A stretch of 64,000 bases of DNA from UBA1366 sp047602575 (GCA_047602575.1 JASGGY010000001.1:1-64000); one strand, 5' to 3'. Counted from the stretch's first letter, positions 51,825 to 60,814 are shown. Notes: generated from the sequence alone by a model not told the origin. Translations and numbers: made by a program.

Positions 51825-52086
51825 TAAAGAAACTTGTACTATTGTTCCATCTGGATAATTACATTGCCGTGATTGTTGAAGATTATGGAATGGTTATGTT
51901 CGGAAAGACAGAATAGAGCATTGCAGAATACGAAAAAGCAATTATAAATCGAACCCTGCCGTCCGTGTTTTATCACAGGCGGCAGGGCTTGTTCAGGAGT
52001 ATAAATGAATAGAATCTGATGTAAAAATCAGCACAATTTATGGAGATATTGCTTGTTATTTTTGTGATTTATGGTATAATTGGTTT
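51825..52086. other. Spacer with hairpin and promoter
   Basis: Hairpin CCCTGCCG/CGGCAGGG at about 51956-51987 without a long T-run, possibly ending merR transcription. TATAAT (52074-52079) with TTGTTA 16 bp upstream gives a promoter very near the next small open frame. No full gene seen. Confidence 0.4.
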
Positions 52087-52257
52087 ATGAGAAAATCTGA
52101 GGAAAAAGACAGCGGGGATTTTGACGTAAGACTTGGGTTTGTTGAAACACTTAAGAGCGAAATAAAATCAATCCAGGAGAATTTACATGAATTGTGCAGG
52201 TATGTTATCGAACAAATCATGGCTTTTGCAGACAGCCGACGTGCCGATACGATATAA
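52087..52257 (+). CDS. Small helical protein, function unknown
   Basis: 56 aa, mainly amphipathic helix (F-D-V-R-L-G-F-V-E-T-L-K-S-E-I-K-S-I). No ribosome-binding site is visible, and the -10 box ends only 7 nt before ATG, so a leaderless message is possible. It overlaps the start of the following fragment in another frame, whose AGGAG lies inside it, as expected for a translationally coupled pair. Not recognised. Confidence 0.45.
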   Translation: MRKSEEKDSGDFDVRLGFVETLKSEIKSIQENLHELCRYVIEQIMAFADSRRADTI

Positions 52258-52361
52258 TCTTATCCGTGACAGCGCGGATGCCGAAGCAATAATCAATAAC
52301 CCCGAAGCGGCGGCGTGGCTTTCGCGTTTGGCGAAGCGGCATCTTCAGCGCCGGACATAGA
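52188..52361 (+). pseudogene. N-terminal fragment of a repeat/cyclase-like protein, cut by comEA copy
   Basis: ATG 52188 after CCAGGAG. Reads W-L-L-Q-T-A-D-V-P-I-R-Y-N-L-I-R-D-S, A-I-I-N-N-P-E-A-A-A-W-L-S-R-L and then enters the duplicated comEA sequence at 52332 and stops at 52361. The start looks like proteins of the prenyltransferase/squalene-cyclase-like repeat fold (W-L-L ... R-Y), but the rest is lost. The junction at 52332 shows that the comEA copy interrupted or replaced this gene. Confidence 0.65.
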
Positions 52362-52767
52362 GGATGTGTTTCCGGCGGATCTGAACCGCGTGACGGCGGC
52401 GGAGCTGGAACTGATCCCCAGCATCGGTGCGGTCAAAGCGGCGGCGATTGTTTCTTACCGCGATGCGCACGACGGGTTTGCGCGGCTTTCGCAGCTGACG
52501 GAGGTTTCCGGCATCGGCGAAAAAACGCTGGCGTTGTTGTCAGAATATCTGTACGTCAAAGGCGAACAGCCCAACACTAAGCCGGCGGTGACAGCTGCAT
52601 CAACCACGAAATCATCGGCGACTGCTTCCGCGACAAAGCCCGACCTGACCACCAAAAAGCCGGTTGTTACCGCGAAAACCACGACGCACAAGTCCGTAAC
52701 TTCCGCGACGACAACCGCTACGCCGGTGCGGCACAAGGTCTGTATCAACACCGCCGACGCGCTGGAG
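52332..52767 (+). repeat. Direct repeat, right copy (partial comEA)
   Basis: Copy of 42896-43319. It lacks the start, membrane anchor and first linker and stops in the second HhH half after A-D-A-L-E. Compared with the left copy the first hairpin has P-S-I-G for P-G-I-G, and four codons (T-A-S-A) are inserted in the linker. A frame (52315-52911) is open through it, but it has no start signal and runs on into unrelated sequence, so it is a gene fragment, not a functional gene. Confidence 0.9.
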
Positions 52768-52774
52768 CACCCGA

Positions 52775-52814
52775 AAAGAAAGCGGCACCTGCCATTGAGG
52801 AAGCAGGTGCCGCG
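52775..52814 (-). terminator. Terminator of the methyltransferase gene at 52.9 kb
   Basis: GCGGCACCTGC/GCAGGTGCCGC perfect stem with a 10-nt loop; minus strand continues TTTCTTTTC. Confidence 0.85.
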
Positions 52815-52874
52815 AGTGAATGATTATTGCTGTGTGTCAGGAAAAATGTTTAAACCAACATGTTCTCGTTTTGC

Positions 52875-53525
52875 TCATTTTCTGCAAATAACTATATTGG
52901 CCTTTATATAATGCGTATTGCCATACGAATCTTTGAAGGAATAGGTAAACGGCTTGATATTTACATCGTGTTCAGCATACAAGGCGCGTATTTCTTGCTC
53001 ATCTGAATAATGATGAGGAATCTCTTCTTCCCCGGGTGTATTGTTGAGGAATGTATTACTTTCAATTTCTGTTCCAACACCAAATAATTCATCTTCTTTT
53101 GAAACGTAATCAACAAAAACATAACCGCCCGTTTTAACAACACGCAGCATCTCGTGTGCGTGCTTTGTCATATCGTCGAGTGTGCCATGTCCTGATGTCC
53201 ATATACAAAACACTGCGTCAAATGTGTTATCAGTAAAAGGGATATCTCTCATATCATGACATGCTGTTTCGATTTCAAGTCCAAGTTCTGTTGCCTTCTG
53301 TCTTGTTGTTTCCACACCTTTTGGGGAAATATCGGTCGCTGTTACTTGGAATCCCTGTCTTGCAAGAAAAATAGAATGTCTCCCCATGCCACAGCCTAAA
53401 TCTAATATCGTTTTTACGTTTTCTCTTTTGAATAGTTCAGCGGCCATTACAGCGGTAGGCAATACTTCGTATTGCACATTGCCTTGTGTTTGATAGATTT
53501 CATCCCAAACAAGTTTCCATGCCAT
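52875..53525 (-). CDS. Class I SAM-dependent methyltransferase
   Basis: 216 aa. Motif I I-L-D-L-G-C-G-M-G-R-H-S, motif II T-A-T-D-I-S-P-K-G, motif post-I D-M-R-D-I-P-F, and motif IV A-V-F-C-I-W-T-S-G-H-G. Shape is that of TehB/thiopurine-like small-molecule methyltransferases. A/T-rich like the preceding block, so it may be part of it. Start ATG 53525, weak GGAG upstream. Converges with the partial comEA copy. Confidence 0.87.
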   Translation of the reverse strand: MAWKLVWDEIYQTQGNVQYEVLPTAVMAAELFKRENVKTILDLGCGMGRHSIFLARQGFQVTATDISPKGVETTRQKATELGLEIETACHDMRDIPFTDNTFDAVFCIWTSGHGTLDDMTKHAHEMLRVVKTGGYVFVDYVSKEDELFGVGTEIESNTFLNNTPGEEEIPHHYSDEQEIRALYAEHDVNIKPFTYSFKDSYGNTHYIKANIVICRK

Positions 53526-53622
53526 CCTGTTTCTCCAATTCTATTATATAAACAATCCAAATTTTGAACCCTTTATTAAATATCTTACCACGCTTCAAGC
53601 GTTCTGTCCACCGTAATCTTCG

Positions 53623-55587
53623 CTACCGGATTTTAGCGCCGGCGGGGATGGTTTGGTCGGGGAAAACCACTTTTGCCGAGCCGTCGGGGAGGTCTGCGGC
53701 GCAGATCATGCCGTTTGATTCCACGCCGCGCAGCTTGACGGGTTTAAGGTTTGCGACGAGGATGATTTTTTTGCCGACGAGGTCGTCCGGCTTGTACCAC
53801 TTGGCGATGCCGGAAACGACCTGCCTGCCGCCGCTGCCGTCGTCAAGCTGTAAGCACAGCAGCTTGTCGGATTTCGGCACAGGTGCAACGCTTTTGACTT
53901 GTGCTACGATCAGTTCGACCTTTGCGAAATCGTCAATTGTGATTTCTGCTGTCGGTGCGGGAGCATTTTCCTTGGGCAGCGTGTCCGGAAGCTGCGATGC
54001 CGGTGCGTTCGGAGTTTGCGCGGTGAGAAGGGCATTGAGTGCCTCGATTTCCTTTTCCGCATCGATGCGGGGAAACAGCACCTCGCCCTTTTTCACGGTC
54101 ACATCGGCGGGCAGAATGCCGAATTTGGACGCATTTTCATAAGTTGCGTCTTCCGTGCGTGCGCCGATCTGCTTCCATACTTTGGGCATACTAGTGGGCA
54201 TAAATGCTGACAGCAGCGTTGACACAATGCGAATGCTTTCCAGCAAATTATAAAGCACCGTCGCTAAGCGCGGTTTGTTCGCCTCGTCGCGGGCAAGCAC
54301 CCACGGGGCGGTTTCGTCAATATATTTGTTTGCGCGAGAAACAACCTTGAAAATTTCCGCCAGTGCAAGATTGAGCTGGGTCTTGTCGATGAATTCGTCA
54401 ACCTTTGCGGTTAATCCGGATGCTTCAGCAATTAACGCGTCGTCGAAGTCACCCGCTGTGCGATCGGCGGGCAGCGTTCCGCCGAAATATTTGTCAACCA
54501 TCGCCACGGTGCGGGAAACGAGATTCCCTAAGCCGTTGGCAAGATCGGTGTTGATGCGTGTGATCATGATTTCGTTGGAAAACGAGCTGTCCGCGCCCAG
54601 CGCCATTTCGCGCAGGATGTGATAGCGGATCGCGTCGGGGGAATACCGCGCGCCCAGCACGAGCGGGTCAACCACGTTGCCGATCGACTTGCTCATCTTC
54701 TGCCCGTTGAACGTGATCCAGCCGTGCACGGCGAGGTGCTTGGGCAGGGGAAGGTCGAGCGCCATCAGCATTGCGGGCCACAAAAGCGCATGGAAGCGCA
54801 TGATGTCCTTTGCCACCATATGCACATTCGCCGGCCAGTAGCGGTTAAAATCATCATGGGCGGAATTTTCATAGCCAAGCGCCGTAATATAATTAGAAAG
54901 CGCGTCCACCCACACATAAACCACGTGCTTGGTGTCGAACGTCACCGGAATGCCCCATTTGAAGGTGGTGCGCGACACACAGACATCCTCCAGCCCGGGC
55001 TTGATGAAATTATTCACCAGCTCGGTGGCGCGGGTTTTCGGCTGCAAGAAGTCCGTTTGCGTCAGAAGCGTTTCCAGCCGCTCGGCAAAGGGCGCCATGC
55101 GGAAGAAATATGCTTCCTCCTTTTCGTCGGTCACATCGCGGCCGCATTCGGGGCATTTGCCGTCAGCAAGCTGGCTTTCCGTCCAGAAGCTTTCGCAGGG
55201 CGTGCAGTATTTTCCGGCATATTCGCCTTTATAAATAAATCCCTTGTCATAAAGCGTTTTAAAGATTTTCTGCACGCTTTCGATGTGATAATCGTCCGTG
55301 GTGCGGATATAGCGGTCGTAGCTGATGTTCATATATTTCCAGAGATTTTTAAAAATCTCCACGATTTCGTCAACATAGGCCTTCGGCGTAATGCCCTTTT
55401 CAGCGGCTTTCTGCTCGATTTTCAAGCCATGCTCGTCCGTGCCGGTGAGGAACATCACGTCAAAGCCCTGCATTCGGCGGTACCTCGCGATGGAATCGCA
55501 CGCAACGGTGGTGTAGCAATGACCGACGTGCGGGTTTCCGGACGGGTAATAAATGGGCGTCGTGATATAATATGGCTTTTTCGTCAT
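53623..55587 (-). CDS. metG: Methionyl-tRNA synthetase
   Basis: Charges tRNA-Met. 654 aa, long form. Catalytic HIGH-type H-V-G-H at 21-24 (G-N-P-H-V-G-H), zinc-knuckle C-T-P-C-E-S-F...C-P-E-C-G (about 127-147), K-M-S-K-S near 296, anticodon-binding helices, and a C-terminal tRNA-binding (EMAPII/Trbp111) domain from about 550 for dimerisation. Start ATG 55587 with GGAGG. Monocistronic on this strand; no T-box seen in its leader. Confidence 0.97.
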   Translation of the reverse strand: MTKKPYYITTPIYYPSGNPHVGHCYTTVACDSIARYRRMQGFDVMFLTGTDEHGLKIEQKAAEKGITPKAYVDEIVEIFKNLWKYMNISYDRYIRTTDDYHIESVQKIFKTLYDKGFIYKGEYAGKYCTPCESFWTESQLADGKCPECGRDVTDEKEEAYFFRMAPFAERLETLLTQTDFLQPKTRATELVNNFIKPGLEDVCVSRTTFKWGIPVTFDTKHVVYVWVDALSNYITALGYENSAHDDFNRYWPANVHMVAKDIMRFHALLWPAMLMALDLPLPKHLAVHGWITFNGQKMSKSIGNVVDPLVLGARYSPDAIRYHILREMALGADSSFSNEIMITRINTDLANGLGNLVSRTVAMVDKYFGGTLPADRTAGDFDDALIAEASGLTAKVDEFIDKTQLNLALAEIFKVVSRANKYIDETAPWVLARDEANKPRLATVLYNLLESIRIVSTLLSAFMPTSMPKVWKQIGARTEDATYENASKFGILPADVTVKKGEVLFPRIDAEKEIEALNALLTAQTPNAPASQLPDTLPKENAPAPTAEITIDDFAKVELIVAQVKSVAPVPKSDKLLCLQLDDGSGGRQVVSGIAKWYKPDDLVGKKIILVANLKPVKLRGVESNGMICAADLPDGSAKVVFPDQTIPAGAKIR

Positions 55588-55816
55588 ATTACTTCCTCCT
55601 TTTTTCTCATAATCCGCAAAACACGGTTGTTTTTATTATACCCCATTCCGCGGAAAAGTCAAGGAAAACTTGCGGTTTAACAGCGGGGCGGAGATTTTCG
55701 CACGCGGGTGAGAAGAAAGTAATGCCGTGTTCTGCGGTTGACAGAATCTTCCGGGTGTGGTATAATCATTTTACACAAAACACCTGAATTTGAACAAACG
55801 AGAGGATTGACTGCTT

Positions 55817-56419
55817 ATGACAACCAAAAAACTGCTCTTATTTGCCGGATTGGGTGCTTTAGCGCTTGCCGTGCTGGCACTAGGAATTTATACAATGTTC
55901 TTTTTTGCGCATACCCAAAACGCCGTTGAGGTGGTCGCTGAGCTGAACAGCGGCAACGCGACGGCGGACTTTGTCAGTATGGATGACACCGGCTTTGACC
56001 GGTATGTCTTTTATCTCAATCGGGAGCATGGCACGAAAGAGCAGCATCTGGCGATTTATGAAAAGGAGTACTTCCTTTTCACAAAGTGGTATCGGCTTCA
56101 GCCTTACATCGGCGCATCCACACACAGCGGCACGGATATGCCTGTCGACACAACAGCCTGTATGTTGGATGACAATAACGGCTGTGAAACGCAATCGCAG
56201 ATTTTCTTTGCAGCCAGCGACAGCGGCGTCGCGAAAATCAAATACACAATGACCTATGGCGGCACACCGGCGGTGAAAGAGGCGAGCGTTTCCGATCCGA
56301 TGCTTTTTGTCATTTCCGGATTGGGGTTGCCAGCAATCAACCAACCGGTTAATTTAGCCAAAGCAGAATTTTATGATGCAAACGGACAGTTAATCGATAC
56401 CTATCCGAATGGCGGTTAA
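55817..56419 (+). CDS. Membrane-anchored or secreted protein of unknown function
   Basis: 200 aa. N-terminal hydrophobic helix (about 5-29) after T-T-K-K, looking like an uncleaved signal anchor; no lipobox Cys. The rest is extracytoplasmic with Asp/Thr/Tyr and an internal pair of Cys (C-M-L-D-D-N-N-G-C). No known family. AGAGG upstream of ATG. It diverges from metG and ends in a strong terminator. Confidence 0.75.
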   Translation: MTTKKLLLFAGLGALALAVLALGIYTMFFFAHTQNAVEVVAELNSGNATADFVSMDDTGFDRYVFYLNREHGTKEQHLAIYEKEYFLFTKWYRLQPYIGASTHSGTDMPVDTTACMLDDNNGCETQSQIFFAASDSGVAKIKYTMTYGGTPAVKEASVSDPMLFVISGLGLPAINQPVNLAKAEFYDANGQLIDTYPNGG

Positions 56420-56433
56420 TGTAACAAATCAGA

Positions 56434-56468
56434 AAACCCTCCCGCGATTTTTCTGCGGGAGGTTTTTT
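56434..56468 (+). terminator. Terminator
   Basis: AACCCTCCCGC/GCGGGAGGTTT-type stem with a 9-nt T-rich loop, followed by TTTTTTG. Confidence 0.88.
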
Positions 56469-56590
56469 GCGCATCCGTGCGCAACGTGAAAAAATTTGAA
56501 TGTCATAAACTGTATAAAATCCCGCGCGCCGGAGAAAATACTTACAAACGCCCGTGCGTTCGGGCGGAAATTTGAAACGGAGGTCATGGT

Positions 56591-56797
56591 ATGCTGGATA
56601 AAATTGCGCTGTTTTTGCTGATCATCGGCGGGCTGAACTGGGGTCTGGTGGGAATTTTTGAGTTTGACTTGGTCGCGTTCCTGTTCGGCGGAGCGGCGGC
56701 GCTGGTGAGCCGGATTGTGTACGTACTGGTCGCGGCGTCGGCAATCTGGTGCATTTCGCTGTATTTCAGGAACAACCGTCTGGTGGAAGCCGACTGA
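56591..56797 (+). CDS. DUF378 family small membrane protein
   Basis: 68 aa with two membrane helices (about 5-30 and 38-60). The pattern L-L-I-I-G-G-L-N-W-G-L-V-G-I-F-E-F-D is the DUF378 (YuzA-type) hallmark. Function unknown, widespread in Firmicutes. GGAGG at 56579-56583 precedes ATG 56591. Confidence 0.93.
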   Translation: MLDKIALFLLIIGGLNWGLVGIFEFDLVAFLFGGAAALVSRIVYVLVAASAIWCISLYFRNNRLVEAD

Positions 56798-56920
56798 CCG
56801 GGAGGCGATTTTCGCGGGATAATGCCCGAAAAATCACGGTAAAAAGCCCAAAAACAAAAACGAAACTTTGTTTATTCCGCCAAATTCTCAAAAAATACGC
56901 GAGAAATAAGCATATTTTTC

Positions 56921-56949
56921 TTGACGAAACCTGTCCGGCGGATTATAAT
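56921..56949 (+). promoter_or_regulatory. Promoter of the candidate sRNA
   Basis: TTGACG (56921-56926), 17-bp spacer, TATAAT (56944-56949), near consensus. Confidence 0.85.
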
Positions 56950-56955
56950 AAAGAT

Positions 56956-57074
56956 GATGTTAAACGACCGGATTTCCGGTCTGACATCCGTTTTGTTGTC
57001 TCCTTTCTTTTGTTCTACACATCATTTTATTTCATCTTATCTTCCGCAGCACACGAATGTGCTGCATTTTTTTT
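56956..57074 (+). ncRNA. Candidate trans-acting small RNA with anti-Shine-Dalgarno stretch
   Basis: About 119 nt between a strong promoter and a clear terminator, with no credible reading frame. Elements: hairpin GACCGG (56966-56971)-ATTT-CCGGTC (56976-56981); an unstructured C/U-rich run with TCTCCTTTC (56999-57007) that is fully complementary to GAAAGGAGA-type ribosome-binding sites seen in many genes here; terminator stem GCAGCACA/TGTGCTGC (57046-57065), loop CGAA, then T8. The layout matches Firmicute sRNAs that block translation. Confidence 0.7.
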
Positions 57075-57127
57075 GTTGTTCGCGCAAAATGCCCGACAAA
57101 AAACTCTGAAAATTGTAATTTTTGTTG

Positions 57128-57156
57128 TAGACAAACGCATTATTTCATGATATAAT
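57128..57156 (+). promoter_or_regulatory. Promoter of the aldose epimerase gene
   Basis: TAGACA (57128-57133), 17-bp spacer, TATAAT (57151-57156). Confidence 0.7.
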
Positions 57157-57224
57157 TTCTTTGTGTAATTCTAATCGTTTAAGTTGCCGTCAGAAAAAAT
57201 TTCCACAAGAAAAGAGAACGACCC

Positions 57225-58229
57225 ATGGCTGAAGTTCAAGAAGCGTTTCTGTTTAAAAACACACTCTGCGTGCGGCTTGCCGCGGCGGGTTATACGGCGG
57301 TTATCTCGCCCCTGACGGGTGCGAGCGTGCTGCGGCTGCGCAACGAGGAGAAAAACTGCGAGATTTTCCGCTATCAGGAAGCCGTTTCTATGGAGGAAAT
57401 CGACTGTGCGCGCGAAATCTGGGGGCTGCCCACGCTCTATCTCCCCAACCGCTATGACGGCGGCGTGCTGAAAACCGCCGATGCGGTATACAAGCTCCCC
57501 ATTAACGAAGCGCCGCTGGGCAATTTCATACACGGCTTTGTCCACAAGCGTCCGCACACAGTCGAAAGCGTTTTCGCAGATGCTGACACCGCAAGCGTGA
57601 CGACGCGCTTTTACTACGGTGCAGACGATGTTTTATTCGCGGCGTTTCCGCTGGCGTTTGAGATTACGTATACGTTTACGCTCTCCGCGCGCGGACTCGC
57701 GCAGAACATCACGCTCATCAGCCATGCGGACAAAGCGCTTCCCGTGTCAATCTGTACACATACCTGCCTGAACGCGCCCCTCGTAGACAGCGGCGACGAG
57801 CGGGCAATGACGCTGCGCGTTCCGGTGACGGAAAAATGCGGGCTTGACGCACGCTGCCTGCCCGACGAAATGCTTTCTCCCCTCGATGATTGGGATATGG
57901 AATACAAAACCGGCACAAAGCGCCCCACAAAACAGAACATTTCAAACGATATGTACACAGCGGACTTCACGGAGCTCGACAGCGCGCCGTTTTACGGCGT
58001 TGTTGTGACCGATGCGCAAAGCGGTCTGCGTCTCTGCAATGAGGTTTCGCCGGAATTCAAGTTCTGGAATATGTGGAACGACGGCGGCGAAAAGGGCTAT
58101 TTCTGCCCCGAGCCGATGACCGCGATGATCAACGCACCAAACCTCTCCCTCCCGCGCGAGGTCACGGGCTATCGCGAGCTATCGAATGGCGAGCGGTTTG
58201 ACTGCTGGCAGCGTTTTTTTGTGATTTAA
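57225..58229 (+). CDS. Aldose 1-epimerase family protein
   Basis: 334 aa. Galactose mutarotase-like beta-sandwich: A-V-I-S-P-L-T-G-A-S-V-L at the start, N-F-I-H-G-F-V-H (catalytic His), T-H-T-C-L-N-A (second His region), and a late P-E-P-M-T-A with acidic residue. Interconverts sugar anomers; as a neighbour of cellobiose phosphorylase it may handle glucose or glucose-1-phosphate-derived sugars. Start chosen by position; no strong ribosome-binding site. Confidence 0.85.
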   Translation: MAEVQEAFLFKNTLCVRLAAAGYTAVISPLTGASVLRLRNEEKNCEIFRYQEAVSMEEIDCAREIWGLPTLYLPNRYDGGVLKTADAVYKLPINEAPLGNFIHGFVHKRPHTVESVFADADTASVTTRFYYGADDVLFAAFPLAFEITYTFTLSARGLAQNITLISHADKALPVSICTHTCLNAPLVDSGDERAMTLRVPVTEKCGLDARCLPDEMLSPLDDWDMEYKTGTKRPTKQNISNDMYTADFTELDSAPFYGVVVTDAQSGLRLCNEVSPEFKFWNMWNDGGEKGYFCPEPMTAMINAPNLSLPREVTGYRELSNGERFDCWQRFFVI

Positions 58230-58300
58230 CGGTGCATCGCACACATAGAGATTTAATTTATTTAAATTATAAATACAACTTTTGAAAGGCAGGAAACGAA

Positions 58301-60754
58301 ATGAAATTCGGGCATTTTGACGACGCAAGAAAGGAATATGTCATTACCGAGCCGAAAACTCCCTATCCGTGGATCAACTATCTTGGCACACAGGAGTTTT
58401 TCTCCCTGATTTCCAACACCGCCGGCGGCTACCATTTTTATAAGGACGCACGTCTGCGGAGAATCACGCGCTATCGGTACAACAACGTTCCGGTGGACAT
58501 GGGCGGACGGTATTTCTATATCAACGACGAGGGCGACGTTTGGTCGCCGGGCTGGGCGCCGGTCAAGAAGGACTTAGACGCATATTCCTGCCGTCACGGC
58601 ATGGGCTACACAATTATCAAGGGCGAAAGAAACGGCGTGGAAGCGGAAGTAATGTTCTTCGTGCCGCAGGACTTTAACGGCGAGGTGCAGAAGGTTGTCC
58701 TGAAAAACACCTCTGCGGGCGAAAAGAACTTCAAGCTGTTTTCGTTCCTCGAGTGGTGTCTGTGGAACGCGCAGGACGACTCGACGAACTTCCAACGCAA
58801 CTTCAACACGGGCGAGGTTGAAATTGACGGCTCGACAATTTATCACAAAACCGAATATAAGGAGCGCCGTGATCACTTTGCGTTCTACACCGTCAACACC
58901 GCAATCAGCGGCTTTGACACCGACCGTGAAGCGTTCATGGGACTGTATAACGGCTTTGAAAACCCGCAGACCGTCATGGCTGGCAAGCCCTCGAATTCCG
59001 TTGCCGACGGTTGGTCGCCGGTGGCTTCGCACTGCATCGACGTGACCCTTGCCGCAGGCGAAACAAGGGAGCTTGTGTTCGTGCTTGGCTATGTGGAAAA
59101 CGCGTTTGCCGACAAATTCAATGCCGACGGCTCGATGAACAAGTCCAAAGCACAGGCGATGATTGCCTCCATGGACACCGCGGAAAAAGCGGACAAAGCA
59201 CTCGCAAAGCTGAAAGAAACATGGGAATCCCTCCTTTCTCAATATACGGTACAAACACAGGACGACAACCTCAACCGTATGGTGAACATCTGGAACCAGT
59301 ACCAGTGCATGGTGACGTTCAATATGTCCCGCTCCGCGTCTTATTTTGAAAGCGGCATCGGCAGAGGCATGGGTTTCCGAGACTCGAATCAGGATCTGCT
59401 GGGCTTTGTGCATCAGATTCCCGACCGCGCGCGTGAAAGAATTCTCGATCTTGCGGCAACGCAGTTTGAGGACGGCGGCTGCTTCCACCAGTACCAGCCA
59501 CTGACCAAAAAAGGCAACGACGAGGTCGGCGGCGATTTCTCGGACGACCCGCTGTGGATGATTCTTTCCACCGCTGCTTATATCAAGGAAACCGGCGACT
59601 TCTCGATCCTTGACGAAAAAGTTCCTTACGAAAACAAGGATGAGCTTGCGCAGACGCTAATGCATCATCTCAAGCAGTCCTTCTACCGCGTGGTGACCAA
59701 CGTCGGACCGCACGGTCTGCCGCTGAGCATGAGAGCCGATTGGAACGACTGCCTGAACCTGAGCTGTTTTTCCAGCGAGCCGGGCGAATCCTTCCAGACT
59801 TCCACCTCGCCGAAATATGGCGACGACAAGTACAGCCGCGTTGCGGAATCCATCATGGTTGCCGCCCTGTTTACCTATGCCGGCCCTGAGTACGTTGCGC
59901 TTTGCAACTACAAGGGCGATGCCGCGGAAGCCGCAAAGGCACAGGCGGAGATCGACAAAATGGCGGGCAACATCATGGCATCCGGCTTCGACGGCGAATG
60001 GTTTCTGCGCGCTTATGACGATTTCGGCAAAAAGGTCGGTTCAAAGGAATGCGATGAGGGCAAGATTTTCATCGAATCACAGGGCTTCGCCGTAATGAGC
60101 GGGCTTGGCAAGGCGGACGGCAAGGACATTCTGACTCTTGACAGCGTAAAGAAGTATCTTGATACGCCCTATGGACTTGTGCTGAACAACCCAGCGTTCA
60201 CAAAGTATCGGATTGAATACGGTGAGATTTCCACCTATCCCGCCGGATACAAGGAAAATGCGGGTATCTTCTGCCACAACAACGCGTGGATGATCTGCGC
60301 GGAAGCCGCAGTCGGCAGAGGCGATCAGGCGTTTGAGTATTACTCCAAGATTGCGCCCGCTTATCTCGAGGAAATCTCCGAAATCCACAGAACAGAGCCT
60401 TACGTTTACGCGCAGATGATTGCCGGAAAGGACGCAAAGCGTCACGGCGAGGCGAAAAACAGCTGGCTGACCGGTACGGCGGCATGGAACTTTGTTGCGG
60501 TTTCGCAGTATATTCTCGGTATCATTCCGGATTATGACGGGTTGAAGGTTGACCCCGCCATTCCCGCAGCCTGGGACGACTTCTCGGCGACAAGAAAGTT
60601 CCGCGGCGCGACGTATGCGATTGAATTCAAGAACCCCGCCCATGTGTGCAAGGGCGTGAAGTCCGTCACTGTGGACGGAAACGCAATCGACGGCAACATC
60701 CTCCCCGTGTTCGGCGACGGAAAAACCCACAACGTCGTCGTAACCCTCGGCTAA
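58301..60754 (+). CDS. Cellobiose phosphorylase (GH94)
   Basis: Splits cellobiose with phosphate into glucose and alpha-glucose-1-phosphate, saving ATP for cellulose degraders; cytoplasmic. 817 aa, the length of characterised enzymes. N-terminal beta-sandwich with Y-P-W-I-N-Y-L-G; helical linker; (alpha/alpha)6 catalytic domain with F-R-D-S-N-Q-D (about 359-365), E-V-G-G-D-F-S-D-D, the catalytic A-D-W-N-D motif (about 479-483), and H-N-N-A-W. No signal peptide. GGCAGGAAA ribosome-binding site. Cotranscribed with the epimerase, 71 bp apart. Confidence 0.95.
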   Translation: MKFGHFDDARKEYVITEPKTPYPWINYLGTQEFFSLISNTAGGYHFYKDARLRRITRYRYNNVPVDMGGRYFYINDEGDVWSPGWAPVKKDLDAYSCRHGMGYTIIKGERNGVEAEVMFFVPQDFNGEVQKVVLKNTSAGEKNFKLFSFLEWCLWNAQDDSTNFQRNFNTGEVEIDGSTIYHKTEYKERRDHFAFYTVNTAISGFDTDREAFMGLYNGFENPQTVMAGKPSNSVADGWSPVASHCIDVTLAAGETRELVFVLGYVENAFADKFNADGSMNKSKAQAMIASMDTAEKADKALAKLKETWESLLSQYTVQTQDDNLNRMVNIWNQYQCMVTFNMSRSASYFESGIGRGMGFRDSNQDLLGFVHQIPDRARERILDLAATQFEDGGCFHQYQPLTKKGNDEVGGDFSDDPLWMILSTAAYIKETGDFSILDEKVPYENKDELAQTLMHHLKQSFYRVVTNVGPHGLPLSMRADWNDCLNLSCFSSEPGESFQTSTSPKYGDDKYSRVAESIMVAALFTYAGPEYVALCNYKGDAAEAAKAQAEIDKMAGNIMASGFDGEWFLRAYDDFGKKVGSKECDEGKIFIESQGFAVMSGLGKADGKDILTLDSVKKYLDTPYGLVLNNPAFTKYRIEYGEISTYPAGYKENAGIFCHNNAWMICAEAAVGRGDQAFEYYSKIAPAYLEEISEIHRTEPYVYAQMIAGKDAKRHGEAKNSWLTGTAAWNFVAVSQYILGIIPDYDGLKVDPAIPAAWDDFSATRKFRGATYAIEFKNPAHVCKGVKSVTVDGNAIDGNILPVFGDGKTHNVVVTLG

Positions 60755-60767
60755 AAAACATTTGACA

Positions 60768-60812
60768 CACCCGCAGATATGCTGTATAATAAGCATATCT
60801 GCGGGTGTTTTG
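60768..60812 (+). terminator. Terminator of cellobiose phosphorylase gene
   Basis: Perfect 16-bp stem CACCCGCAGATATGCT/AGCATATCTGCGGGTG with an 8-nt loop, then TTTTGC. Confidence 0.88.
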
Positions 60813-60814
60813 CG

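Noticed and set aside
43556..52332. Prophage or integrative element
   Set aside because: No integrase, transposase, relaxase, terminase or structural genes, and no tRNA-end duplication; only the comEA direct repeat marks the edges.
45314..52814. Phage-defence island
   Set aside because: APH, HAD, AlkZ-like and MerR proteins do not form a known defence set, and no nuclease, helicase or restriction gene is present.
52315..52911. 198-codon open frame at the right comEA copy as a real gene
   Set aside because: It has no ribosome-binding site and starts inside a broken gene fragment; its end runs on into an unrelated terminator and beyond. It is a remnant of duplication.
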